A stretch of 64,000 nucleotides of DNA from Chromobotia macracanthus. Taxonomy: Eukaryota; Chordata; Actinopteri; Cypriniformes; Botiidae. The position numbers were made by a program, and so were the translations under genes. The stretch covers positions 8,988,501-9,052,500 of the forward strand of contig JAZGTH010000062.1 in assembly GCA_036877525.1 (NCBI GenBank). The letters run 5' to 3'. Below are positions 48,326 through 58,250 of the stretch, piece by piece. Position 1 is the first letter of the stretch; each line of letters opens with the position of its first letter. The notes beneath the pieces were generated by a model. The model was not told the DNA's origin. It made no database searches and worked only from the letters and a program-made list of their open reading frames with translations.

Positions 48326-48365
48326 TATTTATCTTCAGTCAGTCTGATTTGACTGAAGATAAATA
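48326..48365 (+). other. Perfect 16-bp stem-loop in the zxdc 3' UTR
   Basis: TATTTATCTTCAGTCA (48326-48341) and TGACTGAAGATAAATA (48350-48365) are exact reverse complements around an 8-nt loop, 84 nt after the stop codon. It would fold in the mRNA; its role is unknown. Confidence 0.9.
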
Positions 48366-48520
48366 CTTATTGCCTTAATTTGTTGAAGCAGTGGACTTGT
48401 GGTCTGTGTGGGTGCTCTGACATGAACTGTTGTGCTCTTGGGAGACTGAGGTTTGGCCTAGATCAAATTCCCAACTATATACTCCCTGTGATTTCTTGTC
48501 TTTCTGCTTCTGTGTCAATC

Positions 48521-48761
48521 AATAAAAATATACAAAAGCTCACAAAAAATGGTTTGCCTTAAGTTTTGGTTTACAGCTATGGAAAATTGTTTTAATGTCT
48601 ATTTTTGTATGGTTTTGTAAGTGCAAATACAACTATGGTCCTTATTTGTGTAAAAACAAGGTCTGTTCTACTTTTTATAAAATCACAATATTGAAAGTTA
48701 TTTATTATTAGTTTTGATTTATTTTGAAATGGTTTAATAAAAATTTTTACATTTAAATAAA
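48521..48761 (+). terminator. zxdc poly(A) signals
   Basis: AATAAA occurs at 48521-48526, 48736-48741 and 48756-48761, giving 3' UTRs of roughly 0.3 or 0.5 kb. The next gene's promoter starts near 49.0 kb. Confidence 0.6.
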
Positions 48762-49024
48762 ATCCTTGCCTGTAGTTTGTGTTAGAAAGTATTTATGCTC
48801 ACAGGTTTCTTTATTTTTATGCCACACTTGGATTGCCTTAGACAGAAATATGATCATGCTTAATTTCTACTCTAAATACAGTTATTTTAAATGCAGCTGT
48901 ACATGATTCCAGTCATCTGTGTTCTGTTTTGCATTTTCGTTAGCGCAAATGTATTATTAAAATCATAATTAAAGATGATTTAATCTTACAAGATCATTCT
49001 TAACAATACTAGTAGGCAAACTAG

Positions 49025-49142
49025 TATTTCGGACAGAGCGAGCCGGAAGCTAATGGTTGACGTCATTAAAGCACGTCCACATGAACTGAGCGCGACGGAT
49101 GTGAATTGGTTGAGCGTGAGTAGCATTTTCGGAAAGTAGCAT
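49025..49142 (+). promoter_or_regulatory. rae1 promoter and non-coding first exon
   Basis: A CpG-containing stretch with an ETS-type GCCGGAAGC (about 49042-49050), a perfect CRE TGACGTCA (49058-49065) and an inverted CCAAT box ATTGG (49105-49109), and no TATA box. AGCAT|GTAAGAG at 49142/49143 is a good donor, and TTTTATCAG at 49646-49654 is the matching acceptor before the coding exon, so the leader is probably spliced. Confidence 0.6.
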
Positions 49143-49408
49143 GTAAGAGTATTTAAATAATTTATAATGTAAAGGAGTTTATTTGTTTAAGATACGCACT
49201 TAAACCACTGTTATAATCGTTAACGCTGATGCCGTCGGGTACCTTAACTTTGATTGCTGTGAATTTTAGGAGGCGAGCGTTGTGTTTATGATTCTATGTC
49301 TATTTCTTGAGCGGGATTTACCATTTCATTCTTCACATTACAATAGCTGTAGCTGATTTAATATAAGAAGACTTTAGTTAGTTATCGTGCTATTAGATTT
49401 GTTAAATC

Positions 49409-49565
49409 TGCTGATTAAACCAGCCTACGCTGGTTAGCTGGTTTAAGATGGACCTCACAGTCTGGCAAAGCTGGTCTTCCAGCCTGACCAGCTTCACCTG
49501 CTAAAAAGTGGCCAAAACCGGCATGCTTAACCAGCTAAAATCTGCCAAACATCTTAGGCTGGTTT
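49409..49565. repeat. CTGGTT/AACCAGC-rich repeat in the rae1 leader intron
   Basis: Dense alternating AACCAGC and GCTGGTT words (AACCAGCCTACGCTGGTTAG; CCAGCCTGACCAGC; TTAACCAGCTAAAA) form a self-complementary block typical of a teleost non-autonomous element. Confidence 0.65.
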
Positions 49566-49670
49566 TAGATTTCTTTCCTGTTGAAAAAACAAACATTCGC
49601 GTGTTATTAACTTATTAAACCACGTGTTTATGTTATGCATTCTTGTTTTATCAGCTGTTAATTGAGTGAA

Positions 49671-52600
49671 ATGAGTTTATTCGGGACGAGCACGGGCTTT
49701 GGGTCCGGGGGAACAGGTGTATTTGGTAGCACCACAACAGATAGTCATAATCCAATGAAGGTATAATGAACACGAATATTATATCCACATAATATAACCT
49801 TTTGGTTAATGCATTTGATAAGATTATCGTTGATAATAGGATGTTGAAGTGACATCGCCACCCGATGACAGCATAAGTTGTTTGGCTTTCAGTCCTCCTA
49901 CCATGCCTGGAAACTTTCTAATTGGAGGCTCATGGGCCAATGATGTAAGGCTTTGACATAATATCTCCAATAATTCCGCTTATTGTGAATATTTTGTTTT
50001 CATATATAGTTTCTATTATCGCTTAATTTAGACATGTTTTCAGCGTCCTTGAACTTTAAGAGATACATATGCATGTTTTCTCTGAACTCAGGTGCGATGC
50101 TGGGAAGTTCAAGATAATGGTCAAACGGTCCCCAAAGCCCAGCAGATGCACACAGGCCCAGTGCTGGATGTGTGCTGGAGTGATGTAAGATCATGTACAT
50201 AATGGTGTATTGTAGTGTTTGTATTTTGTAAAGCATCTTGAAGGGACAGGTGCTGTTTAAAACATATGTAGCGCATTCCTAATAGTCAAGTTTGCTTTAC
50301 AGAGGCAAGAAATAAATGTGAACACGACAAAAACTGAAAAATGTAATTACAAGTACTTGAAGTAAGATAGACAAGACAACATAGTAAGTAATAGTAATGT
50401 TGCTACAAAATAATCAGCTAAAATTACTAACAGTTATGTTATTCTGTTACACAAACATGCAGAATATAAAATTTCAGATACTTTTCAGTGCTGTTCGATG
50501 TGCAACACTGAAGGTAATTTTACAGTGAACTTAAAGGGATAATTTACCCAATAATGTAAATGTACTGAATTTACTCATTCTCAGGCCATCCAAGGTATAT
50601 ATTACAATTATAAAGAAGGTTTTTAGCTAAAATTGTGGACCTTGGTGATTCATAAAATGCATGTCTGCAACTGGCTGTCATGTTTTAAAAAGTTATAAAG
50701 CAGGTATAGGCCACACAAATTAAATCTCAGTGGCCCCAGGCAAAATGTTTAGGCCTTATGAAGCGAAATGATCAGTTTGCCTAAAGAACTGATCATTATT
50801 ACCGATTGTGAATGTGTTTTTTCTGTCAGGATTTAGTTCTGCACATATTTGTTACCAGTGATGCTTTGTGTTAGTGTATTAAATTGTGTTAGTTGCAATT
50901 AAAATTACTAGTGATGCATCCTTCTGTCTGGCTTTGCTCTTTTTTTCTGTCAAAACAGGATGGTAGTAAAGTTTTTACAGCCTCCTGTGACAAAACTGCT
51001 AAGATGTGGGATCTGAACAGCAATCAGGCCATTCAGATAGCGCAAGTAAGCAGTTAATGTTTTATGTTTACATTTTGTATAACTAAATTAAATTGTGATA
51101 ATCATATGCAGAACTTTGTGTAGTACCAGAACTTTAGTACCAGTTGCATTAGTTTACAATATCAGTAACGGATGTTAAAAACTTTCCTTTGGTTAGCATG
51201 ACGGTCCAATCAGGACAATTCACTGGATAAAGGCCCCAAACTACAGCTGTATAATGAGTGGCAGCTGGGACAAAACACTGAAGGTGCTGAAACATCTGTC
51301 ATCATTATCTTAAAGATTGTGCAGAACTGCTGCTTTTTACGTACATTAAGTATTTCCTCATGTCTTAACACTAAGATCTCTTTGTCTCATTGTTTTTTTT
51401 TGACAGTTTTGGGATACACGTTCCCCAAATCCAATGATGTCCCTGCAGATGCCAGAGAGATGTTACTGTGCAGATGTGGTAAAGGAGTCTTTTTAAATTT
51501 GTTTGTTTTGCATATTGATTTGGAGGGTTTTACTGTTCTTGTTTTTAAAATATAAGTAATATCTTTTTTGTATTTTAACACCTGTGCCATAATATCTTCT
51601 ATAGAGTGGGTGTAAGTCTGACACATCTGGTGGGGTACACAGTGTCTTTAAATTCAAAATCTTTGTTTTGTAGAAAAATACACATACTGGTAGCGTCTGT
51701 TGGCAGCATCCAGCTATGATTTCTAATGCTACTCAAAATTCTGCCCAGCGTTGTAGCGAGTTGTTCAGTAATACGTTTGTCTTTTGTGTTTTAACAAGTC
51801 TATAATACAAATAGAGAAGTTATAAAACAGTACTATTCCTGATGTTTTTGCTACACCAACCTGCAATTCATTGAAACCGCTTTGCTCAGCAAAATCCCTG
51901 TTGTGATTATATAATATAGAGATTGGCTACAGTGTCATTGAAATGCCTATATGGAGAGCTTTACAAAGGTGCTTTTTTGTGTTAAAGGTATATCCTATGG
52001 CAGTTGTGGCCACTGCGGAACGTGGTCTTATTGTTTACCAGTTGGAAAATCAGCCCTCAGAATTTCGACGCATAGATTCACCTTTGAAGCATCAGGTAAG
52101 TTTTGGTTAACTTTTAAACAATTAATTTAGAATTAATTGAATGGTAATTTCATACATCGAATAGCTTTATCTCCGTAAATCAATTCTTTTGGATAGTTTT
52201 GTAAACTATAAAACTGATTCAGCTGTGTTTTTGTCATTAATTGCATCAAAAGTAAATACAATGTATGTACAAAAACAATGTATTTATGCACGCATTTAAA
52301 AAAGCCCTGTGAACACATTTTGCTGCTTATTACATGTTCTTCAATTCTGTTATAATAATGCTGTTTATCATCTTCATTTCTTTCTATGTTTTTGCATGTT
52401 AAATATGAATGACAATATTAATTGTATCCTGGATTAAAGTTATTAAAATTAAATTTATAATAAAGTTTTGCCCCTAAAGTACTTGATACAGACAGGCATA
52501 TGTTGACATCCTATGTGTCTAAAGCATATAAATAGAATTATTGTATTCACTGAAAGTCTTATGAAAAATAAAAAAAAAACATTTACACACAAAATTTACC

Positions 52601-53935
52601 AGTTGCTGACATGAGCAACTTTTAAATTATTTTAAAAGTTAAAGAAACTCTCCCTTTTTAAAATTGATACTTGGACGGTTCGATGGCCCCCTTTGACTTT
52701 TTGCTATATGTTAACCAGTGTTTTCACCTGTGCAGATACTATTGTATCAGGTACATTCATAGTGTGTTTAAACTGGTGTGTTCTGTTGTTCAGCACCGTT
52801 GTGTGGCAATCTTTAAGGACAAGCAGAATAAGCCTACTGGTTTTGCACTGGGAAGCATTGAAGGACGAGTTGCCATCCACTACATAAACCCACCTAACCC
52901 GTGAGTCTGTGTCTGTTTAGCTTATTTAAGCTGCAAGTAATTCATAGCCAGTTTTTAATTTAAAAATGGAGTAACATGGAATACTTGTGTGTGTGTACTT
53001 TTTGACTTAGAGCCAAGGACAATTTTACTTTCAAGTGCCACAGGTCAAATGGAACTAACACTGCTACGCCACAAGATATTTATGCTGTGAGTATTCTTGT
53101 GTGCAGAAACATTCTATTTTATAATAAAATTACCTAGACACTTAGTGTAGTCTAAGGTGAGAAAACGTTGCTATCCCAAAGACCATGTTCAGTAGGCCCT
53201 AATGTACTAATGTTGTCTAACAAGCGAAATTTACAATTATGTTGTTTGTTCTAAATTTGTTCTTTCTGTTTTAGGTTAATGCTATCTCTTTTCACCCTGT
53301 TCATGGAACTCTGGCGACAGTAGGCTCTGATGGGCGCTTCAGTTTCTGGGATAAAGATGCTCGCACTAAGCTGAAGACCTCTGAGCAATTAGATCAACCA
53401 ATAACAGCTTGCTGCTTTAATAACAATGGGAACATATTTGCTTACGCTTCAAGCTATGACTGGTCTAAGGTACAATCTTAATACATTTAACAGTAATGTG
53501 TATTTGGTGTGTAAATGTCCACCGTTAGGCCAAGTTATGTTTCCAGACAGTTTATTTAATTACATGGGGGAAAAACCATGGGTAAAATGTCTTATTTGTA
53601 TGTTAAAATTGAGCAGTTTTCTGATTCTTTTAATAAAAGTGGTTTAAAAGCCATTAGAACTGCAAATGCTTAACCTTGAACAGGTAGGTACTTGCTCATA
53701 ATACAGAATTTTTATCCATGTAAAGCATTTAAACAGGGCTCAATGTTTTAAAGGTCCGAAATAAAGTTTCAATGCAGCTTCAAGTGGCTCCTTGACCCTG
53801 TTCATCTTCCTTGATCTCTGCTCACTTTACCTCTTTGTGCAACAGGGACATGAATACTACAATCCACAGAAAAAGAATTACATCTTCTTGAGGAATGCGG
53901 CAGAGGAGCTAAAGCCTCGTAACAAGAAATGGTGA
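49671..53935 (+). CDS. rae1: mRNA export factor Rae1 (Gle2)
   Basis: A WD-repeat beta-propeller protein that binds the GLEBS motif of Nup98 at nuclear pores, supports mRNA export and takes part in mitotic spindle assembly. Coding exons: 49671-49760, 49840-49944, 50092-50184, 50959-51045, 51197-51283, 51407-51478, 51988-52095, 52794-52900, 53011-53086, 53275-53469 and 53846-53935. All have GT-AG borders and the frame closes to 369 residues (human 368). Landmarks in order: [14 protein letters not shown] start, [137 protein letters not shown] and the end KPRNKKW. The last tryptophan is one residue beyond the human end. All exons are intact and conservation is very high, so the gene is surely functional. 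Confidence 0.97.
50185..50958 (+). other. rae1 intron 3
   Basis: Contains TTAAAGGGATAATTTACCCA at about 50531, a decayed terminus of the AAAGGGATAGTTCACCCA MITE family. No exon is seen. Confidence 0.5.
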
Positions 53936-54884
53936 GAGCAGAATATCCATTACCATGGGGACAGTGTCTTTCACCGGGCAAGGGCAGGGGCAGGTGTGCT
54001 GCCTTCGTTGCGTTGAACTTTCCTTTCGGTGCAATTTGGACTCTTTGAGGCATTTGGTATCTCAAAGTGCTTTAATTAGTTACAGAGGGCCACTGGTTGT
54101 GTTTGCGCCTAGAAACAGATCACAAATTATAACTATTGAATATAAAATTCTAAATTGTTTATCGACAGAAGATTTTGCTTGAGTTAAAAATGTTTAAATT
54201 GAGTGAATTGTATACATTGACTGTAATGGTAAGATATTTGTTTACTGGTGAAAAGCCACCAAGTTGTGATTAAGTAACTTTGAATAATTCTCTCCTTACC
54301 AGTAATTAATACTTCTGCTTGCAGTGCTGTAGTAGTGATGTTCATCATCATCATTTATTCAATAAATATTCAGTAGAGAACAATCACATTTAAAATGTGG
54401 ACGAACTGGAATCGGCTACACAAAAATGTCAGAAAATAAAGATTTCATAAATGCATCATGCCTCTTTTAATCGTGTACAACAAAAAACTCATATCTGAAA
54501 GAATACTGTATTGACTGACACTTGCCCCTCCTGTCTTTAGATTCGTCAAGCTTCATCACTTGGAAGACCTGCATTATTGTGTAATTGTGTCAGACAGAGT
54601 CCCCCATTTGGCTTGCATCTGGACCAATGGCGTGTCAATGCATAATTTTTATGGACCAATCAGCAGGGGCCAACTGCTTATAAGCAATGGTGATGTGAGC
54701 AGTGGCTTTTGAGACATGCTTTGGCATTCTTGATGTAATTTAATGTAACGTTCTTTCTTCATGAAGCTCTTCACTACTTGCAGCTTATATTTCTTTTTAT
54801 ACTGACTTGCAGAGAAAATGCATTTTCAATTTAGTTTTGCTGTCTTTGCTTGGTATACAATCAGTTTGTGTAACCAATAATAAA
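53936..54884 (+). other. rae1 3' UTR and poly(A) signals
   Basis: No other gene is seen. AATAAA occurs at 54361-54366 and 54879-54884. The sequence between is moderately GC-rich at first (about 53940-54120), as in a transcribed 3' UTR. Confidence 0.5.
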
Positions 54885-55168
54885 TCTTTCCAGAGCTTTG
54901 TCTGCATTTTGAAATTTTTCATTTGTTCTCCTTGAGGCCAAAACAATTGACATTTAAAAATAAAATACATGGTTCTTAGAAACTGGTGTCCATACAGATT
55001 AAACCTTTTTACCTTAAGTCATAAAAAAAATTTTAGGTCTCATTAGTATACAGATGAAAATAAAAGACAGGTTTGAGCCAGTCCCAACCAATCTGTAAGG
55101 CCATGCAGGTGATCGTATCTGGGGCTCTGGTGATCTGCCATTTAGACTATATTTTAAACTTAACCTTA

Positions 55169-56175
55169 TACAGTGCATTCAGAAAGTATTCACAATGTTA
55201 CAGCCATATTCAAAAATGGATTAAATTCATTATTTTCTTAAAAATTTCTGCAGCATAGAAGGTCCTAATAAGCACAGTGCAGTAAGTGGAAAAGTTTGGA
55301 ACTACCAGGACTCTTCCTTGAGCGGGCCGACTGGCCAAACTGAGCCATTGGGGGAGAAGGGCCTTAGTCTGGGAAGTGACCAAGAACCCGATGGTCAGTC
55401 TGACAGAGTTCCAGTGTTTCTCTGTAGAAAGAGGGAAAACCTTTAAGAGGAACAACCATCTTTGCAGCACTCCAACAATCAGGCCTGTATGGTAGAGTGA
55501 CCAGACAGAAGCCACTCCACAGCAGGCACATGACAGCCCACCTATAGTTTGCCTGAAAGACTCTCAGACTGTCTCTGGTCTGATGAAACAAGAACTCTGG
55601 CCTGAATAGCAAGCATCAGGAAGAACTGGAAGACTAGTCAGGATCAAGGGAAAGATGAATGCAGCAATGTACAGAGACATCCTTGATGAAAACCTGCTCC
55701 AGAGCGCTCGGGGGCGAAGGTTCATCTGTCAACAGGTCAACGACCCTAAGCATGTCCTTGAGTGGCCCAGCCAAAGACCAGACTTGAACCAATTAAACAT
55801 CTCTGAAGAGATCTGAAAATGTCTGTGCACTGACGCTCCCCATCCAACCTGATGGAGTATGAGAGGTCCTGCAAAGAAGAATGGGAGAAACTCCTCAAAC
55901 ATAGGTGTGCCAAGCTTGTAGCATTATACCCAAAAACACCTGAGGCTGTAATTGCTGCAAAAGGTGCTTCAAAGTATTGGGCAAAGGCTGTGAATACTTA
56001 TGTACTTTTTTTAAAAATAAATTTTCATAGATTTCAAAAACTTATTCATGTTGTCATTGTGGGGTATTGTTTGTAGAATTGTGAGGCAAATGATTTTAAT
56101 ACATTTTATAATAAGGCTGTAACAACAAAATATGGAAAAGGTGAAGCGCTGTGAATACTTTCTAGATGCACTGTA
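55169..56175 (+). mobile_element. Tc1-type transposon with both ends, dead transposase
   Basis: The 1,003-bp element (55171-56173) starts CAGTGCATTCAGAAAGTATT and ends AATACTTTCTAGATGCACTG, inverted copies with a few differences, each bordered by TA (55169-55170, 56174-56175). The interior holds plus-strand transposase remains: EWPSQ.PDLN at about 55762-55790 (the block before the last catalytic Glu) and a C-terminal region CKEEWEKLLKHRCAKLV...VIAAKGASKYW (about 55867-55985). The frame is interrupted upstream. The length is short for Tc1 (1.2-1.6 kb), so the interior has deletions. Confidence 0.85.
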
Positions 56176-57000
56176 CATACATGGTATTTACATATTCAAG
56201 AGAACATGTATATATGCAAACACATATATATCACACTCATATACACACAAAATGCTCACATATACACTGTTTAATACTAAAGATACGCATAGCATTCCAA
56301 TCTGTAATAAACACATACAATGCTTTCACATTCACTACTTCTACCTCTCATAGGTGTAACCCATGCATAACCCCTATAAATTTATTAATTTAGCTCTCAG
56401 CACATACAAAAAGTAAATATAAGGTCTTCCCCTTACTTGTTGAAAACAGTGTCTGCAGTAAGCTGTTTGATGTTACACTGTGAATTTCACTCTGAATCCT
56501 AATAGTTGTTAAAAGAAGTTTGTTACATTTAGTATTTTAACCTTCCCTCTATTCAGTGAAGATATTCCGCAGACCGCGGCCTCACAAACAGCTGGTACTG
56601 ATGCAAACTCCATTTCTCTTTGTGCTTTATATTTTGCATCTAAACTCACAATAAACATAATATAAAATAAATAATTAGTTTACCAAAACAAAATATTATA
56701 TATAATTGAATCCATGACCCACCCTTGGGTCATTCCAAACCCCATGATTTTATTCTGCAGAGCACAAATAGAAAAGTATTCATAGTGTATTCTGTATGCA
56801 TTGTCAGGCTGGCATGTTTTTCATGCTTAATCTAGATGCCTTATGAAGCACCCAAAAGTACCAGCATGTAAGTGCGCGTTTAATTGAATTACAGTAAATT
56901 TGTGGTAGCTGCCATTGTCCTCAAAAATGCAGTCATTTTTAAAAAGGACAAGAGTAATGGAAGGAACACATGTCTGAGGAGCACTACTGCTGACAGGACA
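56176..57000. other. No gene seen
   Basis: AT-rich DNA with CA/TA-rich tracts (56180-56350). At 56700-56870 there is a fragment with CCCACCCTTGGGTCATTCCAA resembling a common MITE. Confidence 0.5.
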
Positions 57001-57300
57001 GGTGCTGCTGGATGTAACTAGCTGCCGCCTGCCAGTCAGGACGTCGGTAATCTACAGACAGTTGGGAGCTGAGAAGTAGTTGGTGCTGATCTGCTGATCG
57101 TGAGTCCACAAATATAATGCAGAAGTATTTGGGTTGCCAGGTGTTACAGGATAAAATGCAGTCTCATGTTAACTGAAACTGAAAGGGGTCCAGTCTATTA
57201 AAAGATTTAATGACCACAAATGTCAGAGTGACAGGGGTGCAATCACTTTTGTGATCTTTTTTGGACTAGAATGTGGAGTTCTGGCACTGAGAAATGTTAC
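57001..57300 (-). repeat. Second copy of the 35.5-38.2 kb LINE, fragment
   Basis: TTGCCAGGTGTTACAGGATA and AAATGCAGTCTCATGTTAACTG match 36510-36560 closely in order, and TTTAATGACCACAAATGTC parallels about 36650-36670. It is too decayed to read protein. Confidence 0.6.
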
Positions 57301-57535
57301 CAACAGATATGACGACAGAAGTATAATGTTACTAATTGCAGCTATTACATCACACTACTATGACTAGGCAGGAAACAAAAATATAGAAACTAGGGTGGAG
57401 GTAGGTATGTAGATATTAGTAAGTTTAATAAGGAAGTCCATCAAATCCCAATGATCTGTCTCAGGAGTCATACCATCTGATCTGGATGAAGTCCTGACTT
57501 CAGGACCTTGGGGACCTTGGGGAGTTTACACGATG

Positions 57536-58250
57536 CTTGACAGGCAGCCAGTGCAGTGTTGATAGAACTGGGCTAACATGGTCATACTTGTTCATTCTTG
57601 TTAGAACTCTGGCTGCTGCATTTTGAACCAGCTGGAGTTTTTGTGTTAATCCTGCAGGGCAGCCACCAAGTAGGGCATTGCAATAATCAAGTCTTGATGT
57701 CATGAATTATTTTTCGGTGTCTGACACAGGGAGCATATATTGTAATTTTGATATATTTTTAAAATGGAAAAATCCAATTTTACAGATATTGGAAATGTGG
57801 TTGGACAAATTGCTACCAAAAAGGACACCCAGATTCTTACCTAATGAAGCAGGGTTTACAGAGCATCCATCAAGAGTAAGACAGTGTTCTAGGTTGTTCT
57901 GTATGGAAGATTTTGGTCCAAGTAAAACTTCTGTTTTTTCTGAATTTAGTAGTAGAAAATTGCTAGTTATCCAAGTTTTGATATCAATTAGATATTACGT
58001 TAGTTTGGTGAATTTATGCGTCTCATTGGGCCTAGAAGAAATGTACAGCTGAATATCATCAGCATAACAATGAAAACTAACTCCATATCTCCTAATAATT
58101 GCTCCCAGAGGTAGCATATACAGGGTAAGCATATACAAGCATAGGCCTAGGCATTGAGCCCTGTTGTCCCCTTACTGAACATTTGATCGATGTGACACCT
58201 TTTCACTCACAGCAACAAATTGGAATTGGTGAAATAAATATGATTTAAAC
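57536..58250 (-). pseudogene. L2-type LINE RT, C-terminal fragment
   Basis: On the minus strand, FHCYADDIQLYI-like sequence near 58065-58030 is followed by the RT tail and then SRLDYCNALLGGCPAGLTQK...LQLVQNAAARVLT and LHWLPVKHRV (57703-57510). The latter is the conserved C-terminal domain of L2/CR1-group LINEs. It has the same layout as 22921-23550. Breaks are present. At its 5' side it is cut at 58251 by a hAT terminus. Confidence 0.75.

Noticed and set aside
55210..55612. Minus-strand open frames of 82 and 101 codons
   Set aside because: They lie opposite the plus-strand transposase remains of the Tc1 element at 55171-56173.
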